Shown piece after piece: positions 45,668 through 52,264 of a stretch of DNA of 64,000 nt. The notes beneath the pieces were generated by a model. It saw only the letters and a program-made list of their open reading frames with translations, made no database searches and was not told the DNA's origin. The position numbers and the translations under genes are program-made. The first letter of the stretch is position 1; every line of letters begins with the position of its first letter. The stretch lies in NCBI RefSeq assembly GCF_900095445.1, contig NZ_FMJL01000015.1, positions 1 through 64,000 of the forward strand. The letters are read 5' to 3'. The stretch comes from Clostridium sp. N3C (GTDB taxonomy: Bacteria; Bacillota; Clostridia; Clostridiales; Clostridiaceae).

Positions 45668-45838
45668 CTAGTCATCATAGTCTTCTGAACAATCTTTATT
45701 ACTCTTTGAGAATTGAAGCACTATAAGAATCAATATAATCAAAGTTGGAAAATCACATATGCAATTAGAGCTTCTACCAAAACCTCCACCAAAGCCTAGT
45801 CCATATCCCATACCGTAGTTACAGCAGCATTTTGACAT
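45668..45838 (-). CDS. 56-residue Cys/Gly-rich small membrane peptide
   Basis: The ATG at 45838 follows AAGGAGGG by 8 nt. Residues 4-6 are CCC. A Gly-Tyr-Phe-rich segment (YGMGYGLGFGGGFG) precedes a single hydrophobic helix (FPTLIILILIVLQF, about residues 30-43) and an acidic tail (SEDYDD). Gly/Tyr-rich heads followed by one membrane helix are typical of YjcZ-type sporulation proteins; the three adjacent cysteines are distinctive. It is probably co-transcribed with the 32-residue peptide gene. The function is unknown. Confidence 0.7.
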   Translation of the reverse strand: MSKCCCNYGMGYGLGFGGGFGRSSNCICDFPTLIILILIVLQFSKSNKDCSEDYDD

Positions 45839-45898
45839 ATTTAACCCTCCTTATTTCTTTAAACCTAGTTTCTTATTTTAATTAGCTAATGGTTTTCC

Positions 45899-45926
45899 TT
45901 GCCGAATACCTTTAGTCCTTCGGCAA
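45899..45926. other. hairpin upstream of the small peptide genes
   Basis: An 8-bp perfect stem TTGCCGAA/TTCGGCAA with a 12-nt loop, 60 bp before the 56-residue peptide gene. It could be a leader hairpin or an operator; no T tract is present. Confidence 0.4.
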
Positions 45927-46071
45927 CAAATACTCATACTACATAATATACAGGAGAGTGCAAATTGTTACATTGTTATATGTAAATTTTTCCTTTTATT
46001 ATCCTTAACTTATAGTAAGTTACTTTTATCTCTATAAATTATCACAAAATTAAACATATTTTTTTATTTTT

Positions 46072-46103
46072 TTGAACAATTAACAAGGAATATCGTATAT
46101 AAT
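46072..46103 (+). promoter_or_regulatory. promoter of the polysaccharide deacetylase gene
   Basis: -35 TTGAAC (46072-46077) and -10 TATATA (46096-46101) with an 18-bp spacer; TATAAT lies 2 bp further. It is about 50 nt upstream of the start codon. Confidence 0.6.
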
Positions 46104-46149
46104 TGTTGTAGAACCATGACGAAATTAAATTAAAAGAGGGGAATTTAAA

Positions 46150-47154
46150 TTGAAAAAGAAAAGAGTAAATGCAAGACTACTTATAGCAGGTATTATATTT
46201 TTTACTTTCGGCTCTTTAGCGGCCTTTACTGTGGCTTATTTCAAAAGCTATTCTAACAACTCTGTTAATACTTCTGCTACAAAAGCTGAAAAAGAGAATT
46301 CCAACAATTCAAAGATAGTCCTAGTAGAAAAGAAAAATGATAATAAAGAAGTGCCGGAATCCCCTATTGTTGGTGAGGAAAAACCCGAAGATTTAAACAA
46401 CAACAAAGAAGCTAAATTACCATCGGAAAAAGCTCCTGAAAAAACAGTTGATGAAAATTCTTCTTCTGTTCAAGATATTTCTAAAGCCAAAGAAGTAATG
46501 AATCTATTAAAAACCAAAGTAGATTCTGATATAGATAAAAAGGTGGCTTACCTTACCTTTGATGATGGTCCTTCTACTACTGTGACTCCTTTAATTTTAG
46601 ATATATTAAAAGAAAATAACATTAAAGCAACGTTTTTTGTGTTAGGAAGTTCTATTGATAAGTCTGAAAAATCTAAAGAACTATTAAAACGGATAGATGA
46701 TGAGGGACATACTATTGGTAATCATACTTATTCCCATGATTATAACTATTTATACCCTAATAGAACTGTTAACACTGAGAACTTTATGGCAGATATTAAA
46801 AAAAATAACGAAGCTATTTCAAGGGCCTTAGGCAAAGAAGTGGAATCTAAAATAATTAGATTACCTGGTGGCCATGGTTCCTGGAAAGGTACAGATTTGC
46901 TGGACAAGCATCTAGAAGAGCAAGGCTATGTATATATAGACTGGAACAGCTTAATTGGTGATTCAGAAGGCATAAAAAGAAACAAAGATCAATTGATAGC
47001 ACGATTTAACCAAACCAGGCAATATGTTCCTTCTAATAATGATTTAGTAGTTTTAATGCACGACACTTACGGTAAAGAAGAAACAGCAAAGGCCCTTCCA
47101 GAGATAATAAATATACTTAAAAGTGAAGGCTATGAATTTTCTACCTTAGAATAA
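46150..47154 (+). CDS. membrane-anchored polysaccharide deacetylase (NodB domain)
   Basis: 334 residues. One N-terminal membrane helix (about 9-30) anchors an extracellular protein with a low-complexity charged linker (about 35-115). A NodB deacetylase domain (about 125-330) follows. Motifs: TFDDGPS (catalytic and metal Asp), HTYSH (metal His pair), RLPGGHG, and MHDTYG near the end. It probably deacetylates peptidoglycan N-acetylglucosamine, giving lysozyme resistance as in PgdA. The start is a TTG with GAGGGG 6 nt upstream. Monocistronic. Confidence 0.92.
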   Translation: MKKKRVNARLLIAGIIFFTFGSLAAFTVAYFKSYSNNSVNTSATKAEKENSNNSKIVLVEKKNDNKEVPESPIVGEEKPEDLNNNKEAKLPSEKAPEKTVDENSSSVQDISKAKEVMNLLKTKVDSDIDKKVAYLTFDDGPSTTVTPLILDILKENNIKATFFVLGSSIDKSEKSKELLKRIDDEGHTIGNHTYSHDYNYLYPNRTVNTENFMADIKKNNEAISRALGKEVESKIIRLPGGHGSWKGTDLLDKHLEEQGYVYIDWNSLIGDSEGIKRNKDQLIARFNQTRQYVPSNNDLVVLMHDTYGKEETAKALPEIINILKSEGYEFSTLE

Positions 47155-47243
47155 TAAATTACTATTTTGATATATAAGCTGATTTAGATTTTATAAAGCC
47201 TAAATTTTGTTACTATATAGATTTAAAATTTATTAAAACTCAA

Positions 47244-47279
47244 AAAGTCCCTTACCGGATAAAACTGGTAAGGGACTTT
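47244..47279. terminator. bidirectional terminator
   Basis: A 15-bp stem with one G-U/mismatch position (AAAGTCCCTTACCGG with CTGGTAAGGGACTTT) between convergent genes, with T/A runs on both sides. Confidence 0.85.
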
Positions 47280-47286
47280 AATTATT

Positions 47287-48477
47287 TTATGCTTCCTTTG
47301 ACTTCAAATATTCTACAAACTGTCTTGCTACCCTAGGAGATCTTCCATTATGCCTTAGAGCAAATCTTTCTGCTTCCAATTCCAGTTCCTCTGCAGAGAG
47401 CTTAACTTCATACTGGTCTGCTAGTCCATAAACAATTTCTAAATACTGTTTTTTATCTGGTTTTGTGAAGGTTACAGAAAGTCCAAATCGATCTGATAAG
47501 GACAGTAGTTCCTGAATCGTATCGTTTATATGAATATCATCACCTTTTCTATCAGAAAAGGATTCTTTCACTAAATGTCTTCTATTGCTAGTGGCATATA
47601 TAACTACATTGTTAGCCTTTGTTGAAACTGATCCTTCCAATATAGCCTTCAATGCTGCAAAATCATCATCATCCTTAGCAAAGGATAAATCATCTATAAA
47701 CAATATAAACTTCAAAGGATTTCTACTGAGTCTATCCATTATAGCCGGCATATCTCTAAGCTGCCTTTTAGTAACTTCTATAAGACGAAGTCCCATATCC
47801 TTAAATTCATTAGCTATAGCTTTCACTGTAGAGGACTTACCGGTTCCCGCATCCCCTCTGAGAAGTACATTAGCGGCAGGCTTACCTTTTAATAATGCTA
47901 AAGTGTTATCTACTACTATTTTTCTTTCACTTTCATACCCTTGTAACTGAGAAATTCTTATATTATCTGGATATTTTACAGGAATTATATCTAGATCTTT
48001 AATCATAAATATATGATATTTAGCAAAAATTCCATAACCATATGTAGAAATATGCTTTATTCTATCTTTATATATACTAGTAAAATCTACTGAAGAAGTA
48101 TTCCAACTAGCTAAAAATCCAGCATAATTTATAGATATGCGCAGCTGCATAGCTGTTAATTGAGATACTTCCTCCAAGACCTTCAGCTCATAGCGTAAAC
48201 TTTCTTCAATTTCTTCACTTACCTTTAAGCCTTCAGCACATTTTAAAATATAGACATTTTCATCTTCAAGCACTCTATTTAGTATATAATCAGTAAGATT
48301 ATCACTTTCTTCTAAAAGAGCCGACGCAAAGGCGGAGTAACGACTTACCTGTTCCATTGTATCTTCATCATTACAACTTATTAGTTCCATCAAGCGTTTT
48401 ATAACCTTATCCTTAAGAAGATTTCTAAATATAACTAAAGAATGAAGCTTAATATTGATATCTTGAAAATTAATCAT
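47287..48477 (-). CDS. DUF815 family AAA ATPase
   Basis: 396 residues. The first 170 residues are an alpha-helical N-domain. The AAA module (about 170-390) has Walker A RGDAGTGKSS, Walker B FILFIDDLSF, a sensor-1-like IYATSNRRHLV, and sensor-2 Arg in GRSPRVARQF. This pattern defines DUF815, a family of stand-alone MoxR-like ATPases with unknown client. The ribosome binding site upstream is weak. It is transcribed alone; a 364-bp region upstream contains an unassigned terminator. Confidence 0.88.
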   Translation of the reverse strand: MINFQDINIKLHSLVIFRNLLKDKVIKRLMELISCNDEDTMEQVSRYSAFASALLEESDNLTDYILNRVLEDENVYILKCAEGLKVSEEIEESLRYELKVLEEVSQLTAMQLRISINYAGFLASWNTSSVDFTSIYKDRIKHISTYGYGIFAKYHIFMIKDLDIIPVKYPDNIRISQLQGYESERKIVVDNTLALLKGKPAANVLLRGDAGTGKSSTVKAIANEFKDMGLRLIEVTKRQLRDMPAIMDRLSRNPLKFILFIDDLSFAKDDDDFAALKAILEGSVSTKANNVVIYATSNRRHLVKESFSDRKGDDIHINDTIQELLSLSDRFGLSVTFTKPDKKQYLEIVYGLADQYEVKLSAEELELEAERFALRHNGRSPRVARQFVEYLKSKEA

Positions 48478-48583
48478 ACTTTAACTTCACGCCTTTCCCC
48501 AAATAATATTACCAATTATTTATATTTTAACTCAGTCTATTCAAAATTAAAAGGCTCTGTATTTCGACCTTTCAATTAATGTA

Positions 48584-48617
48584 AAAAAGTCCAAGACCAT
48601 AGGCCCTTGGACTTTTT
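48584..48617. terminator. unassigned bidirectional terminator
   Basis: A 12-bp perfect stem (AAAAAGTCCAAG with CTTGGACTTTTT) and a 10-nt loop with T runs on both strands. It lies upstream of the DUF815 gene and about 190 bp beyond the first terminator of the ABC operon, so it may serve as a second stop or end a short RNA encoded between. Confidence 0.7.
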
Positions 48618-48805
48618 CTTTGTTAAGAAGAAGGGGGATTTCCTTATCACAATTAAATAGTATCTTTTTTTTATGACAGTTTTATGGCAATATTAAGTAT
48701 TATGTGTTAACTATTCTTTAATAAATTGTTAATGGATTAAATTTACTGCAAAACCTTAACCTGTATAATTAGCTTTCTCTTAAAATAATTCTTTACATAA
48801 AAAAG
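48618..48805. other. intergenic stretch between two terminators
   Basis: About 190 bp, very A+T-rich, no open frame with a ribosome binding site. No promoter with both boxes was found, so a small RNA is possible but not supported. Confidence 0.35.
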
Positions 48806-48834
48806 CTGCCGCCAACTTTTCAGTTCCGCGACAG
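48806..48834 (-). terminator. terminator of the TrpXYZ-like ABC operon
   Basis: On the minus strand a stem CTGTCGC/GCGGCAG with inner AACT/AGTT closes on a short GAAA loop and is followed by TTTTTT. It is 8 nt past the ATPase stop codon. Confidence 0.8.
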
Positions 48835-48841
48835 ACATTAA

Positions 48842-49636
48842 TTATGCAAATAATACCCTATCACTTAAGCTACTATTTGAATTTAAACTTTCAAAATGAG
48901 AAAGTAGCTTATTAACGGTTAAATTATTTTTCTGTTCTCCTTGAACATCTAATATAATCTTTCCTTGATCCATCATAAACAGTCTATTTCCCATCTTTAT
49001 AGCATGATTCATATTATGAGTTACCATAAGTGTAGTAATATCAAATTCAGACACTATTTTTTCTGTAATTTCATTTATAATTTCTGAAGTTTTTGGATCC
49101 AGAGCTGCTGTATGCTCATCTAAAAGTAACAGCTTAGGCTTGCTCATAACTGCCATTATCAAAGAAAGAGCCTGTCTTTGACCTCCTGACAATATTCCAA
49201 CTTTGTTATAAAGTTTATTTTCTAAACCTAAATTTACTTCTGCTAAAAGCTCTCTAAAATAGGAAATATTTTTCTTAGAAATTCCCCAAGTAAGATTAAA
49301 AGGTTTTCCCTTATTATATGCCATAGACATATTTTCCAATATAGTCATATTGGGAGCTACTCCTGCAGATGGGTCTTGAAACACACGTCCAATATTTTTT
49401 GAACGCTTATATTCAGGCATAGTGCTAATATCCAAACCATCTAATTTTATAGTGCCATAATCATATTGAATAAGTCCAGAAATAACATTTAATAAAGTAG
49501 ATTTTCCGGCTCCGTTACTACCTATTATTGTTATAAATTGCCCTTTTTCAACTTCTAAATTTAAGCCATTGAACACTACCTTTTCATTTATACTGCCAGC
49601 ATTGAAAGTTTTATGCAGATTTTTTATCTGAAGCAC
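48842..49636 (-). CDS. ABC transporter ATPase, TrpZ-like
   Basis: About 264 residues. Walker A is GSNGAGKST, the signature LSGGQRQA, Walker B LLLDEHTAALDP (with His where Pro is usual), and the H-loop VTHNMNHAIK. The DEHTAALDPKT block is typical of ATPases partnered with ABC_sub_bind-type binding proteins. The GTG at 49636 follows GGTGGT; a GTG at 49648 is an alternative. It overlaps the permease gene. It is the last gene of a three-gene importer whose leader carries a UAG-repeat attenuator. Confidence 0.88.
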   Translation of the reverse strand: MLQIKNLHKTFNAGSINEKVVFNGLNLEVEKGQFITIIGSNGAGKSTLLNVISGLIQYDYGTIKLDGLDISTMPEYKRSKNIGRVFQDPSAGVAPNMTILENMSMAYNKGKPFNLTWGISKKNISYFRELLAEVNLGLENKLYNKVGILSGGQRQALSLIMAVMSKPKLLLLDEHTAALDPKTSEIINEITEKIVSEFDITTLMVTHNMNHAIKMGNRLFMMDQGKIILDVQGEQKNNLTVNKLLSHFESLNSNSSLSDRVLFA

Positions 49637-50537
49637 TATTACCACCACCTACTAAGGATTTTATTTTACACTTTTTAAAGGATACTCCATTTAAAGATAA
49701 GGCCACAGCTACTATTGCCGCTGTTACTAATTTTAGGTCTGATTGAGGCATACCTAATCTCATAGCTAAAGCTATTGCTCCTTGATATAGTAAAGCCCCT
49801 AAAATTACCGCTGTACTTGCTTTAATAAAAGACAATTGTCTCCATATCATAGTTAATATTTTCAAAATAGTTTCCCCAATTATTACCGCTGCAAGTCCTG
49901 TTACTACCATTCCAGTGCCCATGCCTGCATCTGAATAACTCTGGCTTTGTGCAAAAATAGAACCTGCTAAAGCTACTAAAGCATTAGAAAGAATAAGTCC
50001 TATAACTTTAATTCGATTTTTATTAACCGCTAATGAAGTTACCAACTGTTCATTATCCCCTACAGCCCTTAGGATAAAGCCACCTTTAGTCTTCAAAAAC
50101 ATATCAATACTTAATTTCACTAAGGCAACAAAGCAAAAGACAATTAATATTCTCATCCATGGTTCATCACTTTTAGGAAGTATTAGCTTACCAGCTAAAT
50201 TTAATGATATATTAGGCATACCCATAATCCTTATATTAATAGAATATAAACCCATCATTACTAAGATACCGGACAATAGACTGTTTATCTTTAATCCCAC
50301 GTGGAGAAAACCTGTTACAAGGCCAGCTATTCCTCCTGCAATTAGAGCCAGTAAACAAGCTATGAAGGGGTTTCCCCCTTCATTTACTATCCACGCAGCT
50401 GTAACGGCAGCGCCTAAGGGAAAAGTTCCGTCTACTGAAAGATCTGCTAAATTGAGAATTCTATAACTTATATATACACCTACTGCTAATATACCATATA
50501 TAAGGCCTTGCTCCATTACAGTTTGTAGAATTTCCAT
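49611..50537 (-). CDS. ABC transporter permease, TrpY-like
   Basis: 308 residues with eight to nine membrane helices, in the branched-chain amino acid-type permease superfamily: YGILAVGVYISYRILNLADLSVDG and the coupling loop LRAVGDNEQLVTSLAVN. It starts immediately after the binding-protein gene stop, so coupling is tight; GGAGGGG lies upstream. Permeases of this subgroup pair with ABC_sub_bind lipoproteins. In streptococci a related system is linked to tryptophan uptake, but the substrate here is unknown. Confidence 0.88.
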   Translation of the reverse strand: MEILQTVMEQGLIYGILAVGVYISYRILNLADLSVDGTFPLGAAVTAAWIVNEGGNPFIACLLALIAGGIAGLVTGFLHVGLKINSLLSGILVMMGLYSINIRIMGMPNISLNLAGKLILPKSDEPWMRILIVFCFVALVKLSIDMFLKTKGGFILRAVGDNEQLVTSLAVNKNRIKVIGLILSNALVALAGSIFAQSQSYSDAGMGTGMVVTGLAAVIIGETILKILTMIWRQLSFIKASTAVILGALLYQGAIALAMRLGMPQSDLKLVTAAIVAVALSLNGVSFKKCKIKSLVGGGNSASDKKSA

Positions 50538-51545
50538 TTATTTTACCCCTCCAGTTACCTTATCGGCTTTATCTAAAATGTCACTTGATACAGTTATATT
50601 TAATTTCTCTACAGCGTCTGTATTTATCACTAATTGCAAATCTTCAAGTAAAGTTATAGGAATGTCCTTTGGTTCTTTACCATTTATGATATCTACTGCT
50701 TTAAGACCTGTCTGATAACCTAGCTTGTAGTAATCAATGCCTGAAGTTGCAAGAGCACCATTCTCCACCATTCCTGCCTCTGCAGCTATTATAGGAATAT
50801 TTTTGCTATAACATTTATCCACTAGTAAAGGCATAGCAGAAGCTACTGTATTATCTGTAGGTACATATATGGCATCTACCTTATCCAAAACATTAGCCAC
50901 CGCTTGAGCGATGTCATTAGTGCCAGTTACTCCTATTTCCACCAATTCAATTCCAGCACTTGGTGCTGCTTTTTTCGCTGCTTCTACTTGCACTTGAGAA
51001 TTCTTTTCAGCGGTGTTATATATAATTCCTACATTTTTTGCCTTTGGAACCAACTGTTTTAATAAATCAAATTGCTTATCTACAGGCACATCATCAGAAG
51101 TACCAGTTACGTTATTTCCAGAGCTATCTAAAGACTTTGCTAGTCCAGCTCCTACTGGATCTGTTACCGCTGTTATAAGAATAGGAATTTTACTGGTCTT
51201 ATTAACAGCAGCCTGAGCTGAAGGAGTTGAAATTGCAAGAATCATATCCATTTTGTTAGAAACAAAATTTGCAGCTATAGTATTAGCTGTTGCTTGCTGA
51301 TTTTGAGCGTTCTGGTAATCCACCTTTATATTCTTACCATCTTCATAACCCTTGTCCTTCAATGCAGCTAAAAAACCCTCTCTTGCAGAATCTAGTGCAG
51401 GATGTTCCACTAGCTGACTTATTCCTATTTTTATCTCCTTTTTATCCTTTAGTACTGCTGTTTCTGATTCACTACTGCCGCAACCAGCTAATAGCGAAAC
51501 CCCCATTAGTAAGGCCATAAGACCTGTTAATTTTTTTGCTACCAT
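50538..51545 (-). CDS. ABC_sub_bind family substrate-binding lipoprotein, TrpX-like
   Basis: 335 residues. The signal peptide ends in the lipobox LLAGCGS. The mature protein begins KEIKIGISQLVEHPALDSAREGF, the family's signature start, and continues with ANTIAANFVSNKMDMILAISTPSAQA, VTDPVGAGLAKSL and AIYVPTDNTVASAMPLL. Such proteins bind aromatic or other amino acids; the ligand cannot be read from sequence. GGGGG lies 9 nt before the ATG. It is the first gene of the operon, about 70 nt after the leader terminator. Confidence 0.9.
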   Translation of the reverse strand: MVAKKLTGLMALLMGVSLLAGCGSSESETAVLKDKKEIKIGISQLVEHPALDSAREGFLAALKDKGYEDGKNIKVDYQNAQNQQATANTIAANFVSNKMDMILAISTPSAQAAVNKTSKIPILITAVTDPVGAGLAKSLDSSGNNVTGTSDDVPVDKQFDLLKQLVPKAKNVGIIYNTAEKNSQVQVEAAKKAAPSAGIELVEIGVTGTNDIAQAVANVLDKVDAIYVPTDNTVASAMPLLVDKCYSKNIPIIAAEAGMVENGALATSGIDYYKLGYQTGLKAVDIINGKEPKDIPITLLEDLQLVINTDAVEKLNITVSSDILDKADKVTGGVK

Positions 51546-51614
51546 TCTACCATTCCCCCTTATTATTTAGTTCTTAAAACATGGTGTTGTAGAGTGATAT
51601 GTGTAAGAATGCAA

Positions 51615-51638
51615 AAAACTCTCCAATAGGAGAGTTTT
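51615..51638 (-). terminator. leader terminator (attenuator) of the ABC operon
   Basis: A 10-bp perfect stem (AAAACTCTCC with GGAGAGTTTT) and a 4-nt loop, followed by a T run on the minus strand. It lies downstream of the operon's own promoter and upstream of its first gene, so it should attenuate the operon unless overcome. Confidence 0.8.
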
Positions 51639-51639
51639 A

Positions 51640-51750
51640 CTATAAAAGTATACACTAATCCGCTATAAATCTTTTTCTCCTACCATCCTACATTCCTACA
51701 ATCTTACACTTAATTATTTCTACAAACTTCACCATGCTACATAACTACTA
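51640..51750 (-). promoter_or_regulatory. UAG-triplet cluster in the ABC operon leader, candidate HutP target
   Basis: Ten TAG triplets occur on the minus strand within 111 nt, at 51750, 51747, 51739, 51722, 51698, 51690, 51682, 51665, 51657 and 51642 (5' base of each). Several AAG triplets lie between them, so many NAG units are spaced 7-9 nt apart. The core is three tandem 8-nt units (TGTAGGAA, TGTAGGAT, GGTAGGAG, 51699-51676). B. subtilis HutP recognises NAG triplets with spacers of about 4 nt. The cluster ends directly before the leader terminator. Confidence 0.6.
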
Positions 51751-51779
51751 CAATTAACCAGTCCCTCTGGTTTGTTTAA

Positions 51780-51808
51780 ATTCTATAATGTTTTTTGGTC
51801 ATTGTCAA
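51780..51808 (-). promoter_or_regulatory. promoter of the ABC operon
   Basis: -35 TTGACA (51808-51803), 17-bp spacer, -10 TAGAAT (51785-51780), starting just 8 bp after the hutP-like stop codon. It gives a leader of about 225 nt before the first gene. Confidence 0.75.
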
Positions 51809-51815
51809 CAAAATT

Positions 51816-52232
51816 TTAATCCTTAGGTATAGACCTATGACCTAAGCCTATAACTACTTCATTAAGGTGTAATAATCCAATACTCATAAATATGCACAGG
51901 CTTAAATGTTCTCCATATCGTGCTATTCCTATTTTACCTCCTACATTGAGACCATTGGCCTTAGCAGATACTTGTGCTATAGCTTCTCTGGCAGCACCAG
52001 CCACCGCACCATCGTAAACATGACCCTCCTTAATAAGGCCACAGCGCTTGGAAGCCACTAGAGCTCTTTCTATTATTTTAGGAATAGAATTATTAATATT
52101 CCCTCCTACATCTACAGCTACCGTTAAAATCCCTTTAGCTTTAAAATCTTGTTCCAATTGCTTTTCTTCTTCTCTGCTAGCAATAGCAAGCCTTACAGCA
52201 GCTTTTGCTACATCTACACTATCTATAGCCAT
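51816..52232 (-). CDS. HutP family RNA-binding antiterminator-like protein
   Basis: 138 residues; the ATG at 52232 is chosen (AGG 8 nt upstream), with an ATG at 52253 as alternative. The order of blocks follows HutP: a helix IPKIIERALVASKRCGLI, the strand GKIGIARYG, the strand LSLCIFMSIG and a C-terminal VVIGLGHRSI. Against B. subtilis HutP recalled from memory, the region holding metal ligands His73 and His77 here reads YDGAVAGAAREA, without His. HutP is a hexameric antiterminator needing L-histidine and Mg2+. The gene lies directly upstream of an ABC importer operon whose leader is rich in UAG triplets. A HutP-type regulator with changed ligand is the likely role. Confidence 0.75.
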   Translation of the reverse strand: MAIDSVDVAKAAVRLAIASREEEKQLEQDFKAKGILTVAVDVGGNINNSIPKIIERALVASKRCGLIKEGHVYDGAVAGAAREAIAQVSAKANGLNVGGKIGIARYGEHLSLCIFMSIGLLHLNEVVIGLGHRSIPKD

Positions 52233-52264
52233 TATATTCGCCTTCCCTTCCATTGTTTAAAAAA

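Noticed and set aside
51640-51750. TRAP (trp RNA-binding attenuation protein) binding site as explanation of the UAG repeats
   Set aside because: TRAP needs about eleven (G/U)AG triplets with 2-3 nt spacers; here spacers are mostly 4-6 nt. A HutP-family gene next to the leader is a better match.
51546-51775. A T-box in the leader of the TrpXYZ-like operon
   Set aside because: The conserved GGTGGTACCGCG core and the AGAGAG element are absent, unlike in the two real T-boxes of the window.
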